8,479 bases of DNA from CAYWNK01 sp047639615 (GTDB taxonomy: Bacteria; Planctomycetota; UBA1135; GCA-002686595). The stretch is taken from assembly GCA_047639615.1 (NCBI GenBank), contig JBLIOL010000246.1, positions 1 to 8,479 on the forward strand, given 5' to 3'. This document shows, piece after piece, positions 1-5,697 of the stretch; within the stretch, counting starts at the first letter, position 1, and the number at the start of each line of letters is the position of its first letter. The position numbers were made by a program, and so were the translations under genes. Under the pieces are notes generated by a model. That model ran no database searches. It worked only from the letters and a program-made list of their open reading frames with translations, and was not told where the DNA came from.

Positions 1-448
1 GCCCATCCACGTCCAGGTTCACCGCTTGGCTCGAGTTGTCGAGCACGTAGGCGCCCGTACCGAGGTCCACCAGGTTGTTCTGTGAGTCGAGCCCGAAGGA
101 GCCAACCCGGCTGTAGGTCCTATCGGATCCGTTCTGCAGGGTGAAGAAGCCGTTGCCTTCCAAGGACAAGTCCAGCACGCGACCGGTCGAAGTCAGAGCG
201 CCTTGGCTGAAGTTGCTCAAGGTACGGATCAGGCCCACGCCCTGGCCGACCTGGGTCGGGTTCACGCCACCGTGCGTGCCGCTCGGACCCGAACCAAAGG
301 ACAGGTTCTGGGAGAGTGCGGTGGAGAAGCTCGCCCCGTTCTCCTTGTAGCCGACGGTATTGGAGTTCGCGATGTTGTTACCGATTACATCGATCCATCG
401 CTGGTGTGCGCGCATGCCACTTAGGGCGGCGTTGAATGAGCTAGTCAT
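1..448 (-). CDS. flgE: Flagellar hook protein FlgE, N-terminal 149 residues (gene cut by window edge)
   Basis: FlgE polymerises into the extracellular hook, the universal joint between the flagellar rod and filament. The frame is open from the ATG at 448 to the window edge. The N-terminus reads M-T-S-S-F-N-A-A-L-S-G-M, followed near residues 25-33 by N-N-I-A-N-S-N-T-V-G-Y-K. This is the signature of the rod/hook axial protein family (FlgB/C/E/F/G), whose N-terminal helix forms the inner core. A later L-E-G-N-G-F-F segment (about residue 100) matches the conserved V-x-G-x-G-F-F motif of FlgE/F/G. FlgE is favoured over FlgF or FlgG because the gene lies directly downstream of fliK and flgD, the usual order, with a 49-nt gap to flgD. 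No clear Shine-Dalgarno sequence precedes the ATG. The hook's outer domains and C-terminus lie outside the window, so FlgF or FlgG is not fully excluded. Confidence 0.9.
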   Translation of the reverse strand, partial: MTSSFNAALSGMRAHQRWIDVIGNNIANSNTVGYKENGASFSTALSQNLSFGSGPSGTHGGVNPTQVGQGVGLIRTLSNFSQGALTSTGRVLDLSLEGNGFFTLQNGSDRTYSRVGSFGLDSQNNLVDLGTGAYVLDNSSQAVNLDVDG

Positions 449-497
449 GAGAACTTATTGGGGTGGATTGGGAGCCGTAGGGGAGCCGCGCCGCTCG

Positions 498-971
498 CTA
501 CTCGTCGTCGCTTGAATCGCTATCGCCGTCGCCGTCATCTTGAGTAGCGCCGTGAACTTCGAGCACGTTGGCTAGCGGCACATCCAAGCCGCCGACGCGC
601 ACCATGGTGAGTCCCGCTTCGAGTCGCACGCTGCCGACTTCACCGGACTGGCTTTCGCCCGTGTTGGGATCGATGTAGTCGACATTCATGCCGATCAACC
701 CCGATGCCGTGGTGAGCTGGCTGAGCAGGGCGTTCTCTTGATTGAGGTTCGCCATCAGCTCCAGGTTCTTGTTCATGCTCTGCATCTCCTCAAGAGACGA
801 GAACTGCGCCAGCTGAGCTGAGAAGTCCTGGCCCTCCATGGGACTGGTGGGATCCTGGTTCTGCAACTGCGCCACCAAGAGCGCCATGAAGTCGTTGCTC
901 TTTAGCTCGGCGGAGGTCGGGCCGTTGGCAGCACCGCCACCGGAATACAAGTTGGATATGGAGTCGATCAT
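498..971 (-). CDS. flgD: Flagellar hook assembly (capping) protein FlgD, short form
   Basis: FlgD sits at the tip of the growing hook and lets FlgE subunits assemble; it is absent from the finished flagellum. The 157-residue product has the diagnostic N-terminal segment with F-M-A-L-L-V-A-Q-L-Q-N-Q-D-P-T-S-P-M (about residues 28-45), followed by F-S-A-Q-L-A-Q-F-S-S-L-E. Residues about 90-142 (S-G-L-I-G-M-N-V through V-P-L-A-N-V-L-E-V) look like the small Tudor-like beta domain. The protein is much shorter than the roughly 230-residue enterobacterial form. It seems to lack the inserted Ig/FnIII-like domain, resembling the short FlgD of Bacillus. The last 13 or so residues are almost all Asp, Glu, Gly and Ser, an unusual acidic tail. 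The ATG at 971 follows the fliK stop by 13 nt and has a GAGG Shine-Dalgarno-like sequence about 8 nt upstream, so co-translation from one mRNA with fliK is likely. Confidence 0.93.
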   Translation of the reverse strand: MIDSISNLYSGGGAANGPTSAELKSNDFMALLVAQLQNQDPTSPMEGQDFSAQLAQFSSLEEMQSMNKNLELMANLNQENALLSQLTTASGLIGMNVDYIDPNTGESQSGEVGSVRLEAGLTMVRVGGLDVPLANVLEVHGATQDDGDGDSDSSDDE

Positions 972-984
972 GGGAGTGCCCTCG

Positions 985-2136
985 TCAGGCGATTAGGTCC
1001 AGCCCAGCCGCATCGGCCAAGGCTTGTGTCAGGTGTTCGGTGTGTTCGGAAGCTGGCTCGGACGAGCCCGATTTGTCCGTTCTCTCGGACTCTTGCTTGT
1101 CGGCCGCAGCCGCGTCTTGATCGAAAGCACCTTCCGATGCCAAACCAAGATCGATCTCAGTCAAATCCACGCCATCCTGCGCGAACATGGCCTTTAGCTC
1201 CGGAAGTTGACGTTCTAGAGCCGCCAGAGCTTCGGGCGTTTCCACCCGCATTTCGGCGCGTACGCTGCCTGCTTCGACCTTGATCTCGATGCGAACCTTG
1301 CCCAATTCGGCCGGGTTCAAGTTCATGGTCGCGCTGCGCATGCCGGACGTGAAGCGCAGCTTGACTTGGCTCAGGACCGACTCCGCGCGAGCGACAAGCT
1401 CGGGATCCGGGCCCGTGGGTTGTGGCGCAGCCGGTGCGCTTGTGCGCTGAGTGCTGGGCCGCTGTGATTCGGTTTGGGGTGCGGCCGGAGCCTCCGCCTG
1501 AGCGGTCACGGGCGCAGCTTGGCGCGGAGCGGCTTCCTCGACTGGAGCCTGCGCGGCTGCGTTGGCTGCCGCTGTGGCTGCCGCTGTGGCTGGCGCTGTG
1601 GCCGGCGCTGTGGCCGGCGCTGTGGCCGGCGCAACCTCCTTAGGCGCGGCGCCTTCAACGAGTGCATTGGGGGCTGCCTTGGCATCACCACCACTACTCT
1701 TCGCAGGCCCCCCTGTGGGGATGGCTACGGGCGCGGCAACAGGGATGGGCAAGAGGCCCGCCTCCGCCGCTTGGTCTTCGAGGCTGTCCGCCTCTCCCTC
1801 AGGAGCCTGATCGCTGTCCGGCGGCGTTTCGGTTTCCGCGTCGGAGTCTGCCTCAGTGTTCGAACCATCCTCACGCGTCTCTTCAGCGCGCTCACCGGAC
1901 TCGGCACGATCACTACGGCTCTCCTCCACACCGCGCTCATCGAGGGATTCCCTCTCGGAAATCTCCTCCACATCTTTGGTTTCGGAAGCATCTCGTTCCT
2001 CAGTCCTCGCGCGTTCTAGGTGCCCACCGAATTCGGCGGCTCTAGTTCGGTTGAGGGAGGACGACCGCCCCGCAGTGGGCGGCCGTCCCGATTCATCCAA
2101 GGAACGGAGGCTGAGCTGTGAAGTCAGGTTCTCCAT
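985..2136 (-). CDS. fliK: Flagellar hook-length control protein FliK
   Basis: FliK is a secreted molecular ruler that measures the hook and switches the flagellar export apparatus from hook to filament substrates. With the ATG at 2136 the product has 383 residues. Three parts are visible. A Ser/Arg N-terminus leads into a very Glu/Asp/Arg/Ser-rich stretch (about residues 40-120). A low-complexity Ala/Pro/Thr linker follows (about 130-245), including tandem A-P-A-T repeats near 169-189. The conserved C-terminal hook-length domain (about 245-333) contains M-N-L-N-P-A-E-L-G-K-V-R-I-E-I and then A-L-E-R-Q-L-P-E-L, the FliK family hallmark. A charged tail ends the protein. The frame extends upstream to a GTG at 2181 (398 residues), but that start would lie upstream of the sigma-54-like site at 2149-2164, and its extra residues look non-native. 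Order and context (flgD 13 nt downstream, then flgE) support the call. Confidence 0.9.
   Translation of the reverse strand: MENLTSQLSLRSLDESGRPPTAGRSSSLNRTRAAEFGGHLERARTEERDASETKDVEEISERESLDERGVEESRSDRAESGERAEETREDGSNTEADSDAETETPPDSDQAPEGEADSLEDQAAEAGLLPIPVAAPVAIPTGGPAKSSGGDAKAAPNALVEGAAPKEVAPATAPATAPATAPATAAATAAANAAAQAPVEEAAPRQAAPVTAQAEAPAAPQTESQRPSTQRTSAPAAPQPTGPDPELVARAESVLSQVKLRFTSGMRSATMNLNPAELGKVRIEIKVEAGSVRAEMRVETPEALAALERQLPELKAMFAQDGVDLTEIDLGLASEGAFDQDAAAADKQESERTDKSGSSEPASEHTEHLTQALADAAGLDLIA
1571..1630 (-). repeat. Five tandem 12-bp repeats inside fliK
   Basis: On the plus strand, five consecutive 12-mers begin with gctgtggc. The units at 1595, 1607 and 1619 are identical (gctgtggccggc), while those at 1571 and 1583 differ by one or two bases. 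In the fliK frame they encode Ala-Pro-Ala-Thr and Ala-Ala-Ala-Thr units in the ruler linker. In-frame gain or loss of units would change linker length by four residues each. Confidence 0.9.
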
Positions 2137-2148
2137 CGATGAGCCTAG

Positions 2149-2164
2149 AGCAACCCTGATGCCA
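2149..2164 (-). promoter_or_regulatory. Candidate sigma-54 (-24/-12) promoter upstream of fliK
   Basis: Read on the minus strand the site is TGGCATCAGGGTTGCT. Against the RpoN consensus TGGCACG-N4-TTGCW, ten of the twelve specified positions match. The invariant GG and GC doublets are spaced exactly as required. Hook and rod genes are sigma-54-dependent in many bacteria, which fits the position. The predicted start would fall at about 2138, only a couple of bases before the fliK ATG at 2136. The transcript would then be nearly leaderless, or the site is coincidental. Confidence 0.45.
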
Positions 2165-2269
2165 ACCTGCAGCCAAATCACAAGTCGAGCCCTGGGCGGG
2201 ACTTAGACGAGCAAACCCGAATCAGCCGGCCAACCGCCCGCTAGGCACAGGGTCAGTCTTGCGTGCTCT

Positions 2270-2290
2270 TTCTTCCCGATCGGGAAAGAA
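2270..2290 (-). terminator. Hairpin just downstream of rpiA, possible terminator
   Basis: A perfect 14-bp palindrome, TTCCCGATCGGGAA (2273-2286), extends outward by three more base pairs if one A (2287) bulges out. It begins two bases after the rpiA stop codon on the minus strand. No T-tract follows it in the direction of rpiA transcription, so it is not a classic intrinsic terminator. It may protect the mRNA 3' end, stop transcription weakly, or be a protein-binding palindrome. Confidence 0.3.
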
Positions 2291-2292
2291 CT

Positions 2293-2988
2293 TCAGGCTC
2301 GCTCGATGACTTCCGCCGTGCCGTCTTCCGACCCGACCACCAGCACATGGGCCAGACCGACGAACAGCCCGGTCTCAACCACACCGGGGATGCGATCGAG
2401 GGCCAACTCCATGGCAGCCGGGTCCGCGATGCCGCCCGGGAAGCGGCAGTCGAGGATCGCGCAGCCGTTATCCGTGCGATAGCTCGATCCATCCTGCGCG
2501 CGCCGCTCGACCGCATCCGCGCCCAGTGCGGGCAATCGATGCGCGACCATAGATAGGGCGAAGGGCAACACCTCCACCGGTAGGGCAAAGCTGTCGCCGA
2601 GACGCGCCACGCGCTTGTTCGCGGTCAGGATGATCACCACGCGCTCAGACGCGAAAGCCACCACCTTTTCGCGCAACAGAGCGCCGCCGCCGCCCTTGGT
2701 CAGGCAGAAAGCCGCATCCGCCTCATCCGCGCCATCGATAGTCAGGTCCAGCCCTTCCACATCGTCGAGGGTCACCAGGGGGATGCCCATCTCGCGCGCC
2801 TTGCCCTCCGTATCCGTGGATGTGGGCACGCAACGCACCTCGAGCCCCTCCTCCTTAATGCGCTCCGCTAGCCTCACCAGGGTGTGATAGACGGTGGAGC
2901 CGGTTCCGAGGCCGAGGGTCATTCCGGTCTCGATCATCTCGGCCGCGCGCCGGCCGGCCACGCGCTTGGGGTCGTGTTGGGAGCTCAT
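2293..2988 (-). CDS. rpiA: Ribose-5-phosphate isomerase A
   Basis: RpiA interconverts ribose 5-phosphate and ribulose 5-phosphate in the cytoplasmic non-oxidative pentose phosphate pathway. With the ATG at 2988 the product is 231 residues, close to the usual 220 or so. Family motifs are all present: the phosphate-binding G-T-G-S-T loop (residues 28-32), D-G-A-D-E (85-89), K-G-G-G-G-A (from 98) and R-E-K (106-108). Asp85, Asp88, Lys98 and Glu107 align with the E. coli catalytic set Asp81, Asp84, Lys94 and Glu103 at a constant offset of four, so the enzyme looks active. The frame also opens at a TTG (3015), giving nine extra residues. The ATG is preferred because it places G-T-G-S-T almost exactly where E. 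coli has it, although no good Shine-Dalgarno precedes it. The gene is divergent from feoA (138-nt gap) and upstream of fliK by 156 nt, with no evident functional tie to either. Confidence 0.97.
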   Translation of the reverse strand: MSSQHDPKRVAGRRAAEMIETGMTLGLGTGSTVYHTLVRLAERIKEEGLEVRCVPTSTDTEGKAREMGIPLVTLDDVEGLDLTIDGADEADAAFCLTKGGGGALLREKVVAFASERVVIILTANKRVARLGDSFALPVEVLPFALSMVAHRLPALGADAVERRAQDGSSYRTDNGCAILDCRFPGGIADPAAMELALDRIPGVVETGLFVGLAHVLVVGSEDGTAEVIERA

Positions 2989-3106
2989 GCTTTGGGCTGG
3001 GGTAGGGGCTCCCAAGGATCCTACGCCTCACATGGTCCCCGAAGCGAGGCATGCCCGGAGTTGCGCTTTCCCTGAGCCGTGGTACGTGCTACAAGACCCA
3101 CCTTAT

Positions 3107-3121
3107 TGAGACTGGTTCTCA
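3107..3121. promoter_or_regulatory. Candidate Fur box upstream of feoA
   Basis: TGAGACTGGTTCTCA is an inverted repeat (TGAGA and TCTCA around five central bases). It matches 13 of 15 positions of the 7-1-7 Fur operator form TGAGAATGATTCTCA. It ends five bases before the feoA ATG, where bound repressor could block transcription or initiation under iron-replete conditions. Ferrous iron uptake operons are classic Fur targets. The regulator itself is not in the window, so identification is by sequence and context only. Confidence 0.6.
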
Positions 3122-3126
3122 GCACT

Positions 3127-3366
3127 ATGACCACCATCCCCCTCCGTTCGCTCCCTCCGGGGCGATTTGCGACGCTCCACGAGATCAAGGGCGAGCGCGC
3201 CTTCCGACGCCGCCTGCTCGAGCTCGGATTGTTGCCCGGCACTAGCGTGCGCCTGCTGCGCCGCTCGGATGTGCACAACCTGGTGGAGATTGTCGTGCGT
3301 GGTTGCCACCTATCCCTGCGCCACTCGGAAGCCGGCCTCATTCTGGTGGAACAACAGGATGGTTAA
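3127..3366 (+). CDS. feoA: Ferrous iron transport protein FeoA
   Basis: FeoA is a small cytoplasmic SH3-like protein that assists the FeoB ferrous iron transporter. The 79-residue product begins M-T-T-I-P-L-R-S-L-P-P-G. It shows the family pattern of an early L-x-x-L-x-x-G strand, a helix R-R-R-L-L-E-L-G-L-L-P-G-T (about residues 28-40), and then beta strands ending in the H-L-S-L-R-H-S-E-A region that matches V-x-L-R-x-x-x-A of known FeoA. Length is close to the 75 residues of E. coli FeoA. The frame opens further upstream at 3079, but the extra residues lie in the probable promoter region and are not FeoA-like. The stop overlaps the feoB start by eight bases (atggttaa), implying translational coupling. 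A Fur-like palindrome lies just before the ATG, and no Shine-Dalgarno is visible. Confidence 0.93.
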   Translation: MTTIPLRSLPPGRFATLHEIKGERAFRRRLLELGLLPGTSVRLLRRSDVHNLVEIVVRGCHLSLRHSEAGLILVEQQDG

Positions 3367-5563
3367 GGAGCCGAGCAACAACCCGGTGATCGTCATCGCC
3401 GGCAATCCCAACACGGGCAAGACGACCCTCTTCAACCACCTGACGGGCCTGCAGCTCAAGGTGGGTAACTACCCGGGCATCACCATCGACCGTCACACGG
3501 GGGATCTCGACCTCCCGCAAAGCGGCAGCGTGACCCTCACGGATGTGCCCGGCACCTACTCCCTCTCCGCCCGAAGCGAGGAGGAGCAGATCGCCCTCTT
3601 GGCCGCCTGTGGAGCGGATCCCTACCCGCTTCCGAGTCTGGTGATCGTGGTGGTGGACGCCACCCAACTCACGCGCAACCTCTATCTAGCCCTGCAGCTG
3701 ATCGAGATGGACGCGCCTGTGGTCATCGCCTTGAACATGGTCGACATGTTGCCGGGCCGCAAGGAGCGTGTGGATGCGGAGCGCCTGGCCTCCGACCTCG
3801 GCGTGCCGGTGGTGCCGGTCTGCGCACTCAAGAACAAGGGGCTCGACCAACTGCGCGAATGCATGGATCGCGTGCTCGCTGACCCTGACTGCGCGCGGCC
3901 TGGCAGCCGCTGGCCCCTGGAGGGCGAAGCTCTCTCTGACGCGGTTGCGGTCGGTAAGGAAGTGCCCGAGTCCTGGAGCCACGGCAACCCCAAACGCCGC
4001 CGTGCCATCGCCCAGTGGGCGCTGCTCTCCATCGACGAAGAGGACGAACTGCGCGGCATACCGCCTGCCCTACGCCAAATCGTCACCGAACGCCGCAACG
4101 CCTCCATCGCAGCCGGGCGCGACCTCGACACCGAGCTAGTCAGCCAGCGCTACACCTGGATCGACCAGCACGCAGCCGACTTCCTCGTTAGTGAGGGCAC
4201 GCCCAAGCGCTCCTGGACCCAGAGCATCGACTCGGTCCTGCTCAACCCGCTCTACGGCTTCCCCATCTTCCTGACGGTGATGGGCGCCCTCTTCCAGACG
4301 CTCTTCACCGGCGCTGATCCCCTGATCGGCATGGTCGAGCAGCTCTTCGGCTGGCTCTCCGACCAGATCATGAGCCTGCTCCCCGCGAGCATCCTGCGCG
4401 ACTTCATCACAGAAGGCCTGATCGCCGGCGTGGGCTCAGTGGTGGTCTTCCTGCCGCAGATCCTGCTGCTCTTCCTCTTCATCTCCGTCATGGAAGCCAC
4501 CGGCTACATGGCGCGCGTGGCCTTCCTGATGGACCGCCTGATGAAGATGCTAGGCCTGCACGGCCGCGCCTTCGTGCCCATGCTCTCGGGCTTCGCCTGC
4601 GCGATTCCCGCGATCATGGCCACGCGCACCATGGAGCGTAAGCGCGACCGCATGCTGACCATGATGGTGGTGCCACTGATGACCTGCTCCGCGCGCCTGC
4701 CGGTCTACACGCTCATCATCGCCACCCTCTTCCCGCCCAGCCGCGTCTTCGGCATGCCCGTGCAAGCGCTCCTGATGGTGGGCATGTACCTCTTCAGCAC
4801 CATCACCGCCCTGCTGGTGGCGGCGGTGCTCTCGCGCACGATCTTCAAGGGCCCGACGGTCCCGCTGATCCTCGAGCTGCCGCCCTACCGCATGCCCGAC
4901 GCGCGTCGCGTGATCCAGGAGATGTGGTCCAAGGGCAAGGTCTTCCTGACCGAAGCGGGCACCGTCATCCTGGGCTGCACGGTGGCGCTCTGGTTGCTGC
5001 TCTCCTTCCCACGCAGTGCTGAGCTCAGCCTCAGCTACGAAGCCCAACGTGCCCAAGTACAGGCCGAAGCATCCCTCGACGATGCTGGCCGAGCGAGCCA
5101 ACTCGAGAGCCTGAATCGCGAAGAAGATACTGCCCACCTGCGCGCCAGCTACGGCGGCCGCTTGGGGCGAGCCATCGAGCCTCTAATCGAGCCACTTGGA
5201 TTCGATTGGAAGATCGGCATCGGCCTGATCGGCTCCTTCGCAGCACGGGAGGTTTTCGTGTCCACAATGGGCCTCGTATATGGGGTCAGCGCCGACGTCG
5301 ACGAGACCTCCATGCCCCTGCGCGAACGCATGCGCGCAGAGTCACGACCGGACGGAAAAGCCGTATACACCCCCCTAGCGGGCTTTTCCCTACTGGTCTT
5401 CTTTGCCCTAGCCTGTCAGTGCATGGCGACCGTGGCCGTGGTCAAACGAGAGACAGCTACCTGGCGCTGGCCGCTCTTCCTACTGGGCTACATGACGGCC
5501 CTCGCTTGGATCTGCAGCTTCGTCGTGTATCAGGGTGGGCTGCTACTCGGCATCGGCACCTAG
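3359..5563 (+). CDS. feoB: Ferrous iron transport protein FeoB (GTPase/permease)
   Basis: FeoB is the inner-membrane Fe(II) transporter with a cytoplasmic N-terminal G domain. The 734-residue product shows G1 G-N-P-N-T-G-K-T (15-22), the G2 region N-Y-P-G-I-T (37-42), G3 D-V-P-G (62-65), G4 N-M-V-D (126-129) and G5-like C-A-L-K (155-158; the usual first residue is Ser). A helical linker follows to about residue 290, then the membrane region from L-N-P-L-Y-G (295-300). Gate motif G-F-A-C-A-I-P-A (411-418) precedes the conserved R-T-M-E-R-K-R-D-R and C-S-A-R-L-P-V-Y. G-S-F-A-A-R-E-V-F (625-633) and the C-terminal A-C-Q-C-M-A-T segment are also intact. E. coli FeoB has 773 residues. The ATG at 3359 is chosen because the family N-terminus starts there; the open frame back to 3167 merely overlaps feoA. 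A GGTGGA element about 8 nt upstream could serve as ribosome binding site. No feoC follows. Confidence 0.97.
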   Translation: MVKEPSNNPVIVIAGNPNTGKTTLFNHLTGLQLKVGNYPGITIDRHTGDLDLPQSGSVTLTDVPGTYSLSARSEEEQIALLAACGADPYPLPSLVIVVVDATQLTRNLYLALQLIEMDAPVVIALNMVDMLPGRKERVDAERLASDLGVPVVPVCALKNKGLDQLRECMDRVLADPDCARPGSRWPLEGEALSDAVAVGKEVPESWSHGNPKRRRAIAQWALLSIDEEDELRGIPPALRQIVTERRNASIAAGRDLDTELVSQRYTWIDQHAADFLVSEGTPKRSWTQSIDSVLLNPLYGFPIFLTVMGALFQTLFTGADPLIGMVEQLFGWLSDQIMSLLPASILRDFITEGLIAGVGSVVVFLPQILLLFLFISVMEATGYMARVAFLMDRLMKMLGLHGRAFVPMLSGFACAIPAIMATRTMERKRDRMLTMMVVPLMTCSARLPVYTLIIATLFPPSRVFGMPVQALLMVGMYLFSTITALLVAAVLSRTIFKGPTVPLILELPPYRMPDARRVIQEMWSKGKVFLTEAGTVILGCTVALWLLLSFPRSAELSLSYEAQRAQVQAEASLDDAGRASQLESLNREEDTAHLRASYGGRLGRAIEPLIEPLGFDWKIGIGLIGSFAAREVFVSTMGLVYGVSADVDETSMPLRERMRAESRPDGKAVYTPLAGFSLLVFFALACQCMATVAVVKRETATWRWPLFLLGYMTALAWICSFVVYQGGLLLGIGT

Positions 5564-5697
5564 GCACCCGCGAGCGAGCGAAACTCCCGTAAGCTGGGAT
5601 TCATCAATTCTATTGGGGCTCCAACTCTCCTCCCCCCGCCTGCCGGCGTCGCTAGAGCATCTCCACTCCCAGTGATTCCGCGGTCTGTTCAACTGCC

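Noticed and set aside
1474..2019. A 181-codon plus-strand open frame opposite fliK
   Set aside because: It is opposite the low-complexity fliK linker, with Cys/Arg/Gly runs that merely reflect the 12-bp repeat.
2989..3015. TTG start extending RpiA by nine residues
   Set aside because: A possible TAGGA motif precedes it, but the ATG at 2988 places the G-T-G-S-T loop where E. coli RpiA has it. Kept as a weaker alternative.
3002..3024. Imperfect inverted repeat (gtagg and cctac) between rpiA and feoA
   Set aside because: It has only five base pairs with a 13-base spacer in GC-rich DNA, which is not distinguishable from chance.
3167..3358. Upstream extension of the feoB frame
   Set aside because: It covers feoA in another reading frame, and the extra residues resemble no FeoB. 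The G1 motif sits at the normal distance from the ATG at 3359.
4550..5137. A 195-codon minus-strand open frame inside feoB
   Set aside because: It is antisense to conserved FeoB membrane segments. Its His/Arg/Gly-rich translation is the usual shadow of hydrophobic codons.
5564..5697. Possible terminator after feoB (tccc/ggga and ttgg/ccaa pairs)
   Set aside because: The stems are only four base pairs and no proper T-tract follows, so no terminator can be supported.
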